From Aurantibacillus circumpalustris (lineage in GTDB: Bacteria > Bacteroidota > Bacteroidia > B-17B0 > Aurantibacillaceae): 64,000 nucleotides of DNA. The notes beneath the pieces were generated by a model. That model ran no database searches. It saw only the letters and a program-made list of their open reading frames with translations, and was not told the origin of the DNA. Position 1 is the stretch's first letter, and every line of letters begins with the position of its first letter. Positions 7,777 through 18,217 of this stretch are shown here, piece after piece. The position numbers were made by a program, and so were the translations under genes. The stretch is from contig NZ_CP121197.1 in assembly GCF_029625215.1 (NCBI RefSeq), forward strand, positions 806,001 through 870,000. Direction: 5' to 3'.

Positions 7777-10242
7777 ATGAAGGTTACAAAACTTGTTTAC
7801 ACCATAGCCTTGTGTGTTCTTTTTCCTCTTGTACAAAGAGCTCAGTATATCATTAGCGGAAAAGTTTTTGCGACTAGTGATAAAGAAGCTTTGCCATTTG
7901 TTTCAGTTATAATTAAAGGGACAACTATTGGTGCACAAACTGATTTTGATGGTAACTTTACAATCAATAGCCCTAAAATGGGCGATTCGTTGGTGGCAAT
8001 TTATGTTGGTTACAAACGTTTATCGCGCCCTCTTAAAAAGACCGAAAGGCAAACAGTTAATTTTCCGATGGAGAGCACAGGGTTCTCCTTAGATGAAGTA
8101 GTAATTAACGCAGGCGAAAACCCAGCCCACAGAATTATTCGCAACTGCGTGAAAAATAAATATAGAAACGATAGAAGTCAACTTGAGTCATATGAGTATG
8201 AAGTCTACAACAAACTTGAATTTGATCTTACCCGCATTTCAAAACAAATGCGTGATAGAAAAATCTTAAAACCCATTGCTTTTGTATTTGATAATGTAGA
8301 CAGCACCAACAGTGGTGAAAAGCCTTCACTTCCGTTTTTTATTGTCGAGAATCTCTCAAAGTTTTATCACAAAAGTAATCCAAGCAGAAAAAAAGAGATT
8401 GTTATTGGTAGCAAAATTACCGGTATTGAAAACTCCAGCATATCGCAAGTTTTGGGTGACATGTATCAAAATATAAACGTTTACGATAATAATATTTTGG
8501 TGTTTAATAAACAGTTTCCCAGTCCGCTTAGCGAAAACGCACTGTTCTATTACAAATTTTATTTGCAAGACAGTGCTTTTGAAAACAACCAATACATCTA
8601 TCATTTAAGCTTTAAACCCAAACGTGTGCAAGAATTAAGTTTTTCTGGTAATATCTGGATTGCAGATACCACGTGGGGTGTAAAGCGCTTGGAAATGAGT
8701 ATACCAAAAGACGCAAATATTAATTTCATAAATACCGCAAATGTTATTCAAGAATTTAATTATCGCGATAGTGCTTGGACAATGATTAAAGACCGCTTGG
8801 TCATTGATTTTGCGCCTACCAAAAAAGCAATGGGTTTTTACGGAAGGAAAACCGCTTCGTATAAAAATGTAATATTTAATCAACCAAAAGATGACAAGTT
8901 CTATGAGTTTGCCGACAAAATAATTGTGGAAGAAGGCGCAACGTCAAGATCGGACGAGTTCTGGACTGAGAACCGACATGACACGCTCACTGCGAGAGAA
9001 AAAAAGATTTTCAAAATGATAGACACCATTCAGTCTTTACCTATTTATAAAACGTGGGTCGACATTTTTTATATTTTGGTTGCCGGTCATAAAAAAATAA
9101 ACAATTTTGAAATCGGTCCTTATTTTAACTTAGTTTCATATAACGCTATTGAAGGTTTACGTCTACGCTTTGGAGGAAGAACCAGCAATCTTTTTAGTAA
9201 GTGGTATGAACTGAGTGGATACGTGGCTTATGGGCTAAAAGATGAGAAATTAAAATACGCTCTTGGTTTTAAAAGTTTCGTTTCCAAAAAACCAAGTAGG
9301 CAAATTATTGGAATGAATTACATTAGTGACAACGAAATTCTTGGCCAGAGCACGAATGGTTTTTCACAAGATAACGTCTTAGCATCTTTTTTCAGATCAA
9401 GCCCACTTAATAATTTAACGCGTGTAAATAGTGTTCAAGCTTATTATGAAAGGGAGTGGTTTCCGGGCCTAATAAGTCGTTTCAGCTTAATTGGCAGGCG
9501 GTTTACTACACTTGGATCCAATCAATATTTGTTTCAGAAAAGAGACGGGGGCATTGGAGAACGCGAAAGCATTAACAATACAGAAGCCCGAATAAATTTG
9601 CGTTTTGCCTGGAAGGAAAAATATGTCGGTGAAGGCTTTAGACGGTTATCTATTGGAACAAGGTTCCCAATACTTCAATTATATTATTCCAAATCGCTTC
9701 AAAATGCATTTAGGGGGGAGTATGATTATCACAGACTTGTAGTAAACGTAAGCGATAGAATAAGAATTACTCCCATCTTAGGATACACAGACTATGTAAT
9801 TGGCGCAGGAAAAATTTGGGGTCCAGTACCCTATCCGTTGATGGAATTGCATAGCGGCAATCAAACCTACATTTATGATTACATGGCATTTAACATGATG
9901 AGGTATTACGAATTTGCCAGTGATCAATTTTTTTCTCTAGCAGTTTATCATCATTTTGAAGGAATATTTCTAAATAAAGTACCTTTGTTGAGAAAATTAA
10001 AATGGCGGGAAGTTATTACGGCAAAAGCTGTATGGGGAACAGTAAACAATAAAAACCGAAGAACACTACTATTTCCAAACACTTTGTCTGCTCTAGATAA
10101 AGGACCTTATGTAGAAGCTAGTGCAGGTATAGAAAATATTTTTAAAATTTTTAGAATAGATGCCTTTTGGCGTTTGAGTTATCAATCACCACGCGCAATT
10201 GAAAATTTTGGAATTAAATTTGGATTTCAGTTAACTTTATAA
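7777..10242 (+). CDS. DUF5686 outer-membrane protein with carboxypeptidase-D regulatory-like domain
   Basis: An outer-membrane protein of about 821 residues. The in-frame ATG at 7747 adds ten non-hydrophobic residues; the ATG at 7777 starts directly on the signal peptide ([16 protein letters not shown], cleavage near VQRAQ), so I prefer it. Next comes a CarboxypepD_reg-like beta domain ([19 protein letters not shown], residues ~25-110), then the DUF5686 region with many amphipathic strands ending in the aromatic [10 protein letters not shown], typical of a barrel C-terminus. Many DUF5686 proteins are uncharacterised. The stop is two bases before lptB, suggesting a shared transcript and a possible link to envelope assembly. 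Confidence 0.82.
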   Translation: MKVTKLVYTIALCVLFPLVQRAQYIISGKVFATSDKEALPFVSVIIKGTTIGAQTDFDGNFTINSPKMGDSLVAIYVGYKRLSRPLKKTERQTVNFPMESTGFSLDEVVINAGENPAHRIIRNCVKNKYRNDRSQLESYEYEVYNKLEFDLTRISKQMRDRKILKPIAFVFDNVDSTNSGEKPSLPFFIVENLSKFYHKSNPSRKKEIVIGSKITGIENSSISQVLGDMYQNINVYDNNILVFNKQFPSPLSENALFYYKFYLQDSAFENNQYIYHLSFKPKRVQELSFSGNIWIADTTWGVKRLEMSIPKDANINFINTANVIQEFNYRDSAWTMIKDRLVIDFAPTKKAMGFYGRKTASYKNVIFNQPKDDKFYEFADKIIVEEGATSRSDEFWTENRHDTLTAREKKIFKMIDTIQSLPIYKTWVDIFYILVAGHKKINNFEIGPYFNLVSYNAIEGLRLRFGGRTSNLFSKWYELSGYVAYGLKDEKLKYALGFKSFVSKKPSRQIIGMNYISDNEILGQSTNGFSQDNVLASFFRSSPLNNLTRVNSVQAYYEREWFPGLISRFSLIGRRFTTLGSNQYLFQKRDGGIGERESINNTEARINLRFAWKEKYVGEGFRRLSIGTRFPILQLYYSKSLQNAFRGEYDYHRLVVNVSDRIRITPILGYTDYVIGAGKIWGPVPYPLMELHSGNQTYIYDYMAFNMMRYYEFASDQFFSLAVYHHFEGIFLNKVPLLRKLKWREVITAKAVWGTVNNKNRRTLLFPNTLSALDKGPYVEASAGIENIFKIFRIDAFWRLSYQSPRAIENFGIKFGFQLTL

Positions 10243-10244
10243 AA

Positions 10245-10970
10245 ATGATTTTAAGAAGCGAAAATCTGGTGAAAAAATACAAGAGTCGAACCGTTGCCAA
10301 TATGGTTTCTGTTCAGGTGGCACAGGGTGAAATTGTTGGGCTTCTTGGGCCAAATGGTGCTGGAAAAACGACTTCGTTTTACATGATCGTTGGAATGGTA
10401 AAACCGAATAGTGGTAAAATATTTTTAGATGATTTAGATATAACCAAAGAACCCATGTACCGGAGAGCGCAATTGGGCATAGGATATTTACCACAAGAAG
10501 CCTCTGTATTTAGAAAACTCAGCATAGAAGATAATTTATACGCTATTTTGGAAATGACTAAGCTCACGAAAAAAGAGCAAATGATGAAAGCAGAAAGTTT
10601 GTTAGATGAGTTTGCATTACATCATGTTAGAAAAAATCTTGGTGATCAGTTAAGCGGTGGCGAACGCCGGAGAACAGAAATAGCAAGGGCTCTAGCTACT
10701 GATCCAAAATTTATTTTATTGGATGAGCCTTTTGCAGGAGTTGATCCTATTGCCGTAGAGGACATTCAAGAAGTTGTAAGAAAACTGAAAGAAAAAAATA
10801 TTGGTATTCTTATTACCGATCATAATGTGCATGAAACATTAAGTATCACCGATAGGGCGTATTTATTGTATTCGGGAAGTGTTATAAAAAGTGGTACGGC
10901 CGAAGACCTCGCCAATGACGAACAGGTGCGCAAAGTTTATTTGGGAGAAAATTTTGAATTAAGAAAATAG
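10245..10970 (+). CDS. lptB: LPS export ABC transporter ATP-binding protein LptB
   Basis: A 241-residue ABC ATPase powering LptFG-driven extraction of lipopolysaccharide from the inner membrane. Walker A is GPNGAGKT (residues 35-42), Q84 lies in YLPQEASVF, the signature is LSGGERRR (136-143) and Walker B FILLDEPF has catalytic E161, followed by the H-loop TDHNV. The [11 protein letters not shown] start and [12 protein letters not shown] are characteristic of LptB. It sits between the DUF5686 barrel gene and rdgB with two- and four-base gaps; lptF/lptG are not in the window. Confidence 0.93.
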   Translation: MILRSENLVKKYKSRTVANMVSVQVAQGEIVGLLGPNGAGKTTSFYMIVGMVKPNSGKIFLDDLDITKEPMYRRAQLGIGYLPQEASVFRKLSIEDNLYAILEMTKLTKKEQMMKAESLLDEFALHHVRKNLGDQLSGGERRRTEIARALATDPKFILLDEPFAGVDPIAVEDIQEVVRKLKEKNIGILITDHNVHETLSITDRAYLLYSGSVIKSGTAEDLANDEQVRKVYLGENFELRK

Positions 10971-10974
10971 TTTT

Positions 10975-11574
10975 ATGGAACTTCTCTTTGCTTCCTCTAA
11001 CAAAAATAAAATTAAAGAAATAGCGGCCTTATTACCGAAAGATTATGTTTTAAGTGGCTTGCAAGACGTTGGTGTTTTTGAAGAAATTCCAGAAACCGGA
11101 CAAACCATTAAAGATAATTCTTTATTAAAAGCACAGTACGTTGTAAGTTTTTTGAAAAATAAAAATACAGCAATGGCTGTATTTGCTGATGACAGTGGTT
11201 TAGAGGTAGAAGCACTTAATAATGCTCCTGGAGTATATAGTGCGCGTTACGCTGGGGTTCCAAAAAGCGATGAATCAAATAACAAAAAATTACTTACAGA
11301 ATTAAAAGGTGTTTCAAACAGAAATGCGCGATTTGTAACAGTGATTACATTAATTTTAAATGATACGATTCACTACTTTGAAGGAGAAGTAAAAGGCGCT
11401 ATCGGCCCAAAACCTTCTGGATATAACGGTTTTGGCTATGATCCTTTATTTATTCCTGAAGGTTACTCGAATACTTTTGCTGATTTAAGTCCAGAAATAA
11501 AAAACAGCATAAGCCATCGTTCAATTGCAGTAAAAAAATTAATTCGTTTTTTGGAACAACAAGCGCAACGTTAG
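10975..11574 (+). CDS. rdgB: XTP/dITP diphosphatase (RdgB/HAM1 family)
   Basis: A 199-residue non-canonical purine NTP pyrophosphatase that hydrolyses ITP, dITP and XTP to monophosphates and so keeps hypoxanthine and xanthine out of DNA and RNA. Diagnostic motifs are FASSNKNK (residues 5-12), ADDSGLEVEALNNAPGVYSA (71-90), FGYDPLF and SHRSIA near the C-terminus. The length is normal. It begins four bases after lptB and is the last gene of that plus-strand operon, converging on rsgA. Confidence 0.95.
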   Translation: MELLFASSNKNKIKEIAALLPKDYVLSGLQDVGVFEEIPETGQTIKDNSLLKAQYVVSFLKNKNTAMAVFADDSGLEVEALNNAPGVYSARYAGVPKSDESNNKKLLTELKGVSNRNARFVTVITLILNDTIHYFEGEVKGAIGPKPSGYNGFGYDPLFIPEGYSNTFADLSPEIKNSISHRSIAVKKLIRFLEQQAQR

Positions 11575-11699
11575 ACTATTCCTTAACCCTTATCATTTTA
11601 AAAGCTTAAGGTTGTTCAATTGGTTTAAATGGTTCCAAACTGCTTAAAGAAACAACAGAAAACGCAGAGCAAGAAATATAAAACCCGAAACAAGAAACA

Positions 11700-12635
11700 T
11701 TAGATCTCCCAAGCTTTCCAATCCATTTCTTCTCCACTTAAAATGCCCAGATAACTAGAGTATCTTTCTTCACTTATTTCTCCTTTCTCTACAGCTGCAA
11801 TAATAGCGCATTTAGGCTCGTTCACATGAATACAATTATTAAACTTACAGTCATTCATTCGCTCACGAATTTCAGGAAAATAATGTCCGATCTCCTCTTT
11901 TTTCATTTCTACAAGCCCAAGTTCTTTTATGCCCGGACTATCAATAATACTGCCTCCAAAATCTAGTGAATGTAATTCAGCAAAGGTAGTTGTATGCATA
12001 CCTTTTGCATGAGCAGAAGATATTTCGCCCGTTTTTAAATTCAATCCTGGTTGTAAGGCGTTTATAAATGTGGACTTTCCAACCCCCGAATGGCCCGCTA
12101 TTAGCGTTGTTTTATTCTCAAAAACTTGTTTCAGTGCTTCAATTTGTTTTAAATCATAACTGCTCACTTCAAAACATTCATATCCAATATCAGTATAAAG
12201 TTGAATTATTTCTTTTTGAGCAGTTAACGATTCCTCGTTTAATAAATCGCATTTATTAAAAATGAGTTTTGCAGGTATTCTGTAAGCTTCTGACGTAATT
12301 AAAAAACGGTCGATAAACCCTAAGCTTGTTCTTGGAGAAACAAGTGTAACAATTAAAACAGTTTGATCGAGGTTACTTGCCAGTATTTGTGACTGCTTGC
12401 TAAGGTTAATCGATTTACGAATAATATAATTTTTTCGCGGATGAATTTTTTTGATAGAAGCTTCATCATTTTCCTCAATGTCAAAATCCACAATATCTCC
12501 AACAGCAATAGGATTAGTCGTCTTTCGCCCTTCGAGACGAATTTTGCCCTTTAATACGCATTCATAAACTCTTTCCTTTGTTTTTACCAGATACCTGCTA
12601 CCAGTAGATTTTATAACAACTCCCTCCATATTCAA
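11700..12635 (-). CDS. rsgA: Ribosome small-subunit GTPase RsgA
   Basis: A 311-residue circularly permuted GTPase acting late in 30S maturation. An N-terminal OB fold (~1-85) precedes the permuted G motifs: G4 NKCD (127-130), then G1 GHSGVGKST (181-189) and G3 DSPG (232-235). The zinc knuckle is C263, C268, H270 and C276 (CKFNNCIHVNEPKC). All catalytic and zinc residues are present and the length is typical. It is monocistronic, converges on rdgB and diverges from the thiolase gene. Confidence 0.96.
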   Translation of the reverse strand: MNMEGVVIKSTGSRYLVKTKERVYECVLKGKIRLEGRKTTNPIAVGDIVDFDIEENDEASIKKIHPRKNYIIRKSINLSKQSQILASNLDQTVLIVTLVSPRTSLGFIDRFLITSEAYRIPAKLIFNKCDLLNEESLTAQKEIIQLYTDIGYECFEVSSYDLKQIEALKQVFENKTTLIAGHSGVGKSTFINALQPGLNLKTGEISSAHAKGMHTTTFAELHSLDFGGSIIDSPGIKELGLVEMKKEEIGHYFPEIRERMNDCKFNNCIHVNEPKCAIIAAVEKGEISEERYSSYLGILSGEEMDWKAWEI

Positions 12636-12811
12636 TACCCTCTTTTGAGGTTTATAAAAATAACCATTTTTGATCTAAACTCATTTCCAAACCAAACAAA
12701 TGACAAGAAAGTTTAAATTAAAAAAATATAGGGGATTTCCTTTAGAAAAAGGAATAAAATTATACTTAATTTAGGCCACTTTTTAAATCAATAAGAACTA
12801 AACACAGAATA

Positions 12812-13990
12812 ATGAAAGAAGTATATGTAGTATCGGCAGTAAGAACCGCAATTGGTTCTTTTGGTGGAACGCTAGCGGGAACGCCGGCAACAAAATTAGG
12901 TGCTGAAGCCATAAAAGCAGCCATTGAAAAGATTAAATTAGATGGCAAATTAGTAAACGAGGTGTTTATGGGATCGGTAATGCAGGCCAACTTAGGTCAG
13001 GCTCCTGCCCGTCAAGCAGCAAAATTTGCTGGGCTACCGGATAGTGTAAATTGTACAACCGTAAATAAAGTATGTGCCAGTGGCATGAAATCTATTTCAC
13101 TTGGCGCGCAAAGTATTTTATTGGGCGACAATGATATTGTTGTTGCAGGTGGAATGGAAAACATGAGCTCAGTACCCTTTTATTCTGACAGCACACGTTG
13201 GGGGAATAAATACGGTGACGCTAAGTTAATTGATGGTCTTGCAAAAGATGGTTTAACGGACGTTTACGGTAATGTGCCTATGGGAAATTGTGCTGAGCTT
13301 TGTGCTAAGGACATGAAATTTACCCGTGAAGAACAAGATGCATTCGCAATTGAATCATACAAGCGTTCAGCAGCGGCGTGGAGTGCGGGTAAATATAAAG
13401 AAGAAGTAATTCCCGTTACAGTAAAAACAAGAAAAGGTGATGTTGTGTTTTCAGAAGACGAAGAATATAAAACCGTAAACTTTGAAAAAATTCCAACTTT
13501 AAAGCCCGTGTTTCAAAAAGACGGAAGTGTAACTGCGGCTAACGCAAGTACCATGAACGATGGAGCGGCAGCTTTAGTTTTAATGAGTAAGGAAAAAGCA
13601 GATTCTTTAGGATTAAAACCTTTAGCTAAAATTATTGCTTATGCCGATGCTGAAACTGCTCCGGAATGGTTTACAACATCGCCAAGTCTGGCCGTGCCTA
13701 AAGCAGTTGAAAAAGCAGGTTTAAAAATGAGTGATATTGAATATTTTGAATTAAACGAAGCCTTTAGTGTTGTTGGTCTTGCAAACATCAAGCTAATGAA
13801 TTTAGATCCTGCAAAAGTAAATGTGAATGGCGGTGCTGTTTCTATAGGGCATCCTTTAGGAGCAAGTGGCGCACGTATAATAGTTACTTTAATCAATGTT
13901 TTAAAACAAAATAAAGCAAAATACGGCGCTGCCGGAATTTGCAACGGTGGTGGTGGTGCTACCGCTATTGTTATCGAAAACATGAACTAA
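12812..13990 (+). CDS. Acetyl-CoA C-acetyltransferase (thiolase)
   Basis: A 392-residue thiolase. The acyl-accepting Cys is C88 in NKVCASGMKS; the base triad is completed by H347 in GHPLGASGAR and C377 in GICNGGGGA, the spacing of biosynthetic thiolases (C89/H348/C378 in Zoogloea). It could serve acetoacetyl-CoA formation, the mevalonate pathway or beta-oxidation; no pathway partner is adjacent, so the direction is undecided. It is followed by a clear terminator and stands alone. Confidence 0.93.
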   Translation: MKEVYVVSAVRTAIGSFGGTLAGTPATKLGAEAIKAAIEKIKLDGKLVNEVFMGSVMQANLGQAPARQAAKFAGLPDSVNCTTVNKVCASGMKSISLGAQSILLGDNDIVVAGGMENMSSVPFYSDSTRWGNKYGDAKLIDGLAKDGLTDVYGNVPMGNCAELCAKDMKFTREEQDAFAIESYKRSAAAWSAGKYKEEVIPVTVKTRKGDVVFSEDEEYKTVNFEKIPTLKPVFQKDGSVTAANASTMNDGAAALVLMSKEKADSLGLKPLAKIIAYADAETAPEWFTTSPSLAVPKAVEKAGLKMSDIEYFELNEAFSVVGLANIKLMNLDPAKVNVNGGAVSIGHPLGASGARIIVTLINVLKQNKAKYGAAGICNGGGGATAIVIENMN

Positions 13991-14007
13991 TAAAAATCAC
14001 GTTAATT

Positions 14008-14042
14008 AAAAGCTTCTACTCAAAAAAGTGGAAGCTTTTTTT
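14008..14042 (+). terminator. Intrinsic terminator after the thiolase gene
   Basis: Stem AAAAGCTTC (14008-14016) pairs with GAAGCTTTT (14031-14039), with three further inner pairs including one G-U, and is followed by a T run. It begins 18 bases after the thiolase stop and lies before gcvT. Confidence 0.88.
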
Positions 14043-14082
14043 GTTTACTTTTATGCCTCAGTAAAAACAATAATATCATCAT

Positions 14083-15165
14083 ATGAAATCAACTGCTTTA
14101 ACCAATAAACACATTTCATTAGGAGCTAAAATGGTTCCTTTTGCAGGTTACAACATGCCTGTTTCTTACAAAGGTTTAAACGAAGAACATGCTGCTGTGC
14201 GTAATAGTGTAGGTGTGTTTGATGTAAGTCACATGGGAGAGTTTATTTTAAAGGGGCCAAATGCATTAAATCTAATTCAAAAAGTAACCAGTAACGATGC
14301 CTCTGTATTAACTGACGGTAAAGCTCAATATTCTTGTTTGCCAAATAATGATGGCGGCATAGTTGATGATCTTCTTGTTTACAAAATTGACGCTGAAACG
14401 TATATGTTGGTTGTAAACGCAAGTAACATTGAAAAAGACTGGAATTGGATAAAACAAAACGATAGTTGGAACGTAGATCTGAAAAACATTTCAGATGACA
14501 CCTCTTTATTAGCTGTTCAAGGTCCGAATGCTCTTAAAGCCTTGCAAAAACTAACTGATGTTCAACTTTCTGACATTCCTTATTATAGTTTTGTAAAAGG
14601 AAAGTTTAATGACACTGATAATATAGTTATCAGTAACACTGGATACACGGGAGCAGGCGGTTTTGAGTTGTATTTCGATAACAAATACGCTGAAAAGATG
14701 TGGGATGCTATTTTTGAGGCTGGAAAAGAATTTGATATTCGTCCTATTGGTCTAGGTGCACGTGATACTCTGCGTTTAGAAATGGGATTTTGTTTGTATG
14801 GTAACGATATTGATGATACAACTTCTCCCATTGAAGCAGGATTAGGCTGGATTACCAAGTTTACTAAAGACTTTACAAATCGCGCAAAAATTGAAGAACA
14901 AAAACAAAAGGGTGTAAGCAAAAAATTAGTTGGTTTTGAAATGATTGATCGCGGAATTCCTCGTCACGACTATCAAATAGCAGATGCAAATGGAAATGTA
15001 ATTGGAAAAGTTACCTCTGGAACTCAATCTCCAACTTTAAATAAAGCTTTAGGCTTAGGTTATGTAAATACTGCGTTTTCAAAAGCGGATACTGAAATTT
15101 ATATTCTGATTCGCGATAAAGCTATAAAAGCGAAAGTTTGTAAAATTCCTTTCTTAAAAAAGTAA
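14083..15165 (+). CDS. gcvT: Aminomethyltransferase, glycine cleavage system T protein
   Basis: A 360-residue T protein that transfers the methylene group from the aminomethyl-lipoyl H protein to tetrahydrofolate, releasing ammonia. Typical features are the start [29 protein letters not shown], the folate-site region [11 protein letters not shown], and [12 protein letters not shown], with [17 protein letters not shown] near the C-terminus. The length is normal. gcvH and gcvP are not in the window, so the system is dispersed, as is common in this phylum. Confidence 0.95.
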   Translation: MKSTALTNKHISLGAKMVPFAGYNMPVSYKGLNEEHAAVRNSVGVFDVSHMGEFILKGPNALNLIQKVTSNDASVLTDGKAQYSCLPNNDGGIVDDLLVYKIDAETYMLVVNASNIEKDWNWIKQNDSWNVDLKNISDDTSLLAVQGPNALKALQKLTDVQLSDIPYYSFVKGKFNDTDNIVISNTGYTGAGGFELYFDNKYAEKMWDAIFEAGKEFDIRPIGLGARDTLRLEMGFCLYGNDIDDTTSPIEAGLGWITKFTKDFTNRAKIEEQKQKGVSKKLVGFEMIDRGIPRHDYQIADANGNVIGKVTSGTQSPTLNKALGLGYVNTAFSKADTEIYILIRDKAIKAKVCKIPFLKK

Positions 15166-15285
15166 GTCCTGTGGTTTTTTGAGTCATTATTGCTCAAGAA
15201 AATTAAAATTTATCGATATTATTTAGATTTTAATCTAAAAAAACCAAACGAGTAAGATTAAAACAATTATATTTGATAGTTGATC

Positions 15286-16191
15286 ATGAAGAAATTTATA
15301 CCTGTTTTAATTCTGTTCTGTTATGTAGAACTCATGCAATCCCAAACTTGGGAGCTCTTTGGCAATGATACTATTAATAAAATTGACGCGAACGGTAAAA
15401 AGCAATCTCGATGGATCGTAATGGGCAAACACAAGCCCGGATCTTGTTACAAACCCGATCAAAAAGCAGAAGAAGGTAAATATCTCGATAATCGTAAAGC
15501 TGAAATTTGGTATGAATATTATTGTAATAGTAATATGAAAAACAAATTAACCTTCGTAAATGGTCGTCCTGATGGTTATGCGCAAATGTTTCATGAAAAT
15601 GGAAAAATAAGTGAAGAAGGAAATTGGAAAAATAACCGCTGGGTAGGCAACTACAAGCTTTATTATGATAACGGGCAGGTTCAACATGAATTTGTTTTTA
15701 GTCAAACTGGTAAACGGGAAGGTCCTCAGAAATACTTTTACGATAATGGTCAACTAGCAATCGAAGGAAATTTTTCTAACGGTAAGGAAAGTGGTATTAT
15801 TAAAGAATATTACGAAAATGGCGATCAAAAAGCAGAGAAAAATTTTGCAGACGGGAATGTAGATGTAGCTTCTATCAAGGAGTTTCAACCAAAAAAACCT
15901 ATCGCTCCTAAATCTGAAAATCCTGCCGAAAATGCTCCTGCGGTAAAAGTAAAAGATGATGAACGTCCAAATGAAGCTGCAAAAAAAGGTATTCCAGCTA
16001 AAGGGCCTATGATGTTAAACGGCCAGTATACTTTGTACAATAGAGACAAACAAATTACAAAAGATGGTGTTTTTAAAGACAATCGTTTTATGGATGGAAA
16101 AGCCTACTTCTATAACGACAATGGTATCTTAACTCGCGTGGCCGTTTATAAAAATGGTATTTACGTTGGTGATACCCAAGTAGAAAATTAA
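15286..16191 (+). CDS. Exported YwqK-like / MORN-repeat protein
   Basis: About 301 residues. The frame also contains a TTG at 15280, but the ATG at 15286 puts a signal peptide first (MKKFIPVLILFCYVELMQSQ). The body holds repeated Y-x-D-N-G-Q / E-N-G-x-x-x-x-E-G-N-F units (about residues 95-190), the MORN-like repeat of the YwqK family, then a Pro/Lys/Glu-rich linker (~200-240) and two more units at the C-terminus. In Bacteroidota such proteins are usually exported and of unknown function; the database label 'YwqK antitoxin' should not be read as a toxin-antitoxin role here, since no partner is present. Confidence 0.78.
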   Translation: MKKFIPVLILFCYVELMQSQTWELFGNDTINKIDANGKKQSRWIVMGKHKPGSCYKPDQKAEEGKYLDNRKAEIWYEYYCNSNMKNKLTFVNGRPDGYAQMFHENGKISEEGNWKNNRWVGNYKLYYDNGQVQHEFVFSQTGKREGPQKYFYDNGQLAIEGNFSNGKESGIIKEYYENGDQKAEKNFADGNVDVASIKEFQPKKPIAPKSENPAENAPAVKVKDDERPNEAAKKGIPAKGPMMLNGQYTLYNRDKQITKDGVFKDNRFMDGKAYFYNDNGILTRVAVYKNGIYVGDTQVEN

Positions 16192-16229
16192 AATCCCTTT
16201 TATTGTTTTATTATAAAAATTGAAAAGCT

Positions 16230-17126
16230 CTAAACTTTAGAACTTTTATAATGCTCTCCTACAATTACTTTTAGTGACTGGTGTTTATTTTCAAAAAACA
16301 CTTCTTTATCGGTGAATTCAGGATCACCATCAAAATGTATCGTGTCTTTTTGATCTCTAGTAATTTTTACAGTGTTTGTAGAATAAGTTTCAACATGTTT
16401 ACTTAAGTGGGCTTTATTAGAAAGTATTTTTATCATCAATCCAAAAACCTGGAAAAAATTAAACGGTTTCAAAATTGCTATGTGAAACAATCCGTCTTCA
16501 ATGTTTGCCTGTGGAGCGATATAAAAATCATTCCCATACTGTCCTGCATTGGCAACGGTGATTAAAAATGCTTTACGTTGAATTGTTTGTCCGTTAAATT
16601 CAATTGTATAATTTTTTGCCCTGTATTTAAATAGTTCTCTGAAGGTGATTTTGACATAGCCTTGCAAGCCTCTTTTTTCAAGTGATGCGAACAGATTGCC
16701 AATATGTGCATCGAAACCTATTCCGCTCGTGCAAAAAAACGGAATACCATTCACAGAGCCGCTATCAATGGTTGTAGTTTTGCCTTGTGCTATTTGTCGT
16801 ACCACTTCATCGATTTTCATTGATAAGCCAAGAGATCTGGCCAAACCATTTCCAGAACCTATTGGAACTATTCCCAATGTTATGCCTGTATTTAAAATTG
16901 TTTTTGCAACGTGATTCACAGTACCATCTCCGCCTACAGCTATTGCATCTGTGAACCCCTGCGTTTTTAGAAGCTCCGTTATTTCTTCAAAGTGATCTTT
17001 ATCTTTCCAAATAACCACTACATAATTTATTTCCTTCGGCACATTTTTTTTAATGGCGTCAATAATTTTTTCTGAAATCCGTTTTCCTGCATTAGGATTA
17101 ACAATAAACAATATTTTACGTGGCAT
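16230..17126 (-). CDS. Diacylglycerol/sphingosine kinase-family lipid kinase
   Basis: About 298 residues. The frame extends to an ATG at 17168, but that would overlap the upstream gene by 41 bases. The ATG at 17126 lies one base after that gene's stop and starts directly on the fold (MPRKILFIVNPNAGK), so I use it. The DAGK catalytic motif AVGGDGTVNHV and GSGNGLAR are intact. Family members phosphorylate diacylglycerol, ceramide or other lipids at the inner membrane. The operon context (glycosyltransferase, LpxH-like phosphoesterase) points to envelope lipid synthesis, but the substrate is unknown. Confidence 0.85.
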   Translation of the reverse strand: MPRKILFIVNPNAGKRISEKIIDAIKKNVPKEINYVVVIWKDKDHFEEITELLKTQGFTDAIAVGGDGTVNHVAKTILNTGITLGIVPIGSGNGLARSLGLSMKIDEVVRQIAQGKTTTIDSGSVNGIPFFCTSGIGFDAHIGNLFASLEKRGLQGYVKITFRELFKYRAKNYTIEFNGQTIQRKAFLITVANAGQYGNDFYIAPQANIEDGLFHIAILKPFNFFQVFGLMIKILSNKAHLSKHVETYSTNTVKITRDQKDTIHFDGDPEFTDKEVFFENKHQSLKVIVGEHYKSSKV

Positions 17127-17127
17127 T

Positions 17128-18216
17128 TTAAACGCTGATGATTTCGTTATAGATTCTGTGTTTTGCATTTGCTACCCAATTTTTAAACCAAGGATTTGAA
17201 GCGTCAAAAGTACTAGAAAAATTGGTTAATTTGCTTAAATCAAAGCTATCTGAAAAAATTCCAGCGCCTGCCTTATACGCATCGCGTGAGTTACAAAACT
17301 GTTCGTAGTGCCCTTGAATTGGAACCATCATGACCGGTTTTCCCAAATACATTGCTTCGCACACACTCTCAAATCCCGCGCTACTAGCTAGTCCTTTAGA
17401 CTTACTCATCATCTCTAAAAACAAGGTGTCGTTAATGGCGTGGACAAAAAGTTTTGTTTTGTCAAATTCATAACTAGAATTAATTTTATCGGGTCGATCC
17501 GTAAAACAGTGTAGAACAATCTCTGGATTGTTTTTGTGCCAACTTAATACTTCCTCAAAATAACCACTGTTTACAAGGTATATCAGATAAAAATCGTCTT
17601 TTCCGGTCTGTAATTCAAAAATTTCTTTTCTCAAAAGTGGTGGCACAATAACAACTTCCTCGTTGTTTGTGTGTATTTTATAAAATGAAAGCCCTAGATT
17701 TTTCGAAGAACCTGTAGAAGTTAATCGCGTAAAGAATTTTATTGCCGCCTTGTCGAGCCAATGTCCGGCTGGGAATTCAAAATCCTGATGAAAATAAATA
17801 TATTGGTGTGCTACACAAATAAGTTTCGCTTTTGGTTTATAAAACCGATAATACAGTCCAATTAACAAATCGAAAAAATTTATCACCACATCCGGTTGGT
17901 GTTCTTTCATAAGGAAGTCAATCTGTTTCAGACTATCTCTAAACGTTCTTATCTTTTTAAAATTATGCGTTACAGACCTTGTAATATTTATGCTTTTATT
18001 GTCTTTATCACAAACAAAATTTGGACTTTGCAATTGAATGATGGGGCATTTAATTTTATCAAAGAAAAACCTTGGAACATCTCTTGTGCCAGAGGATCCG
18101 AGAATAACAGCACAAACTGTATGACCAGCCTCCACTAACATATCGTACATGCTTAGTGCCTGAGTCATGTGTCCGCGGCCTTCGCCTTGAATACTTAAAA
18201 TATACTTTCTCGACAT
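17128..18216 (-). CDS. GT-B glycosyltransferase (MurG/GT28-like)
   Basis: A 362-residue GT-B protein. The N-terminus IQGEGRGHMTQAL is the glycine-rich acceptor loop seen in MurG and UGT-type enzymes. The C-terminal donor region has SSAGFESVCEAMYLGKPVMM then VPIQGHYEQ, the pattern of GT28-like transferases acting on lipid acceptors. No membrane segment is evident, so peripheral attachment is likely. It starts one base from the phosphoesterase stop and ends one base before the lipid kinase, so the three are probably co-translated. The sugar donor and acceptor are unknown. Confidence 0.8.
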   Translation of the reverse strand: MSRKYILSIQGEGRGHMTQALSMYDMLVEAGHTVCAVILGSSGTRDVPRFFFDKIKCPIIQLQSPNFVCDKDNKSINITRSVTHNFKKIRTFRDSLKQIDFLMKEHQPDVVINFFDLLIGLYYRFYKPKAKLICVAHQYIYFHQDFEFPAGHWLDKAAIKFFTRLTSTGSSKNLGLSFYKIHTNNEEVVIVPPLLRKEIFELQTGKDDFYLIYLVNSGYFEEVLSWHKNNPEIVLHCFTDRPDKINSSYEFDKTKLFVHAINDTLFLEMMSKSKGLASSAGFESVCEAMYLGKPVMMVPIQGHYEQFCNSRDAYKAGAGIFSDSFDLSKLTNFSSTFDASNPWFKNWVANAKHRIYNEIISV

Positions 18217-18217
18217 A

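Noticed and set aside
15286-16191. Reading the YwqK-like protein as an antitoxin of a toxin-antitoxin pair
   Set aside because: No toxin gene is adjacent, the protein has a signal peptide, and the MORN-like repeats are common in exported Bacteroidota proteins.
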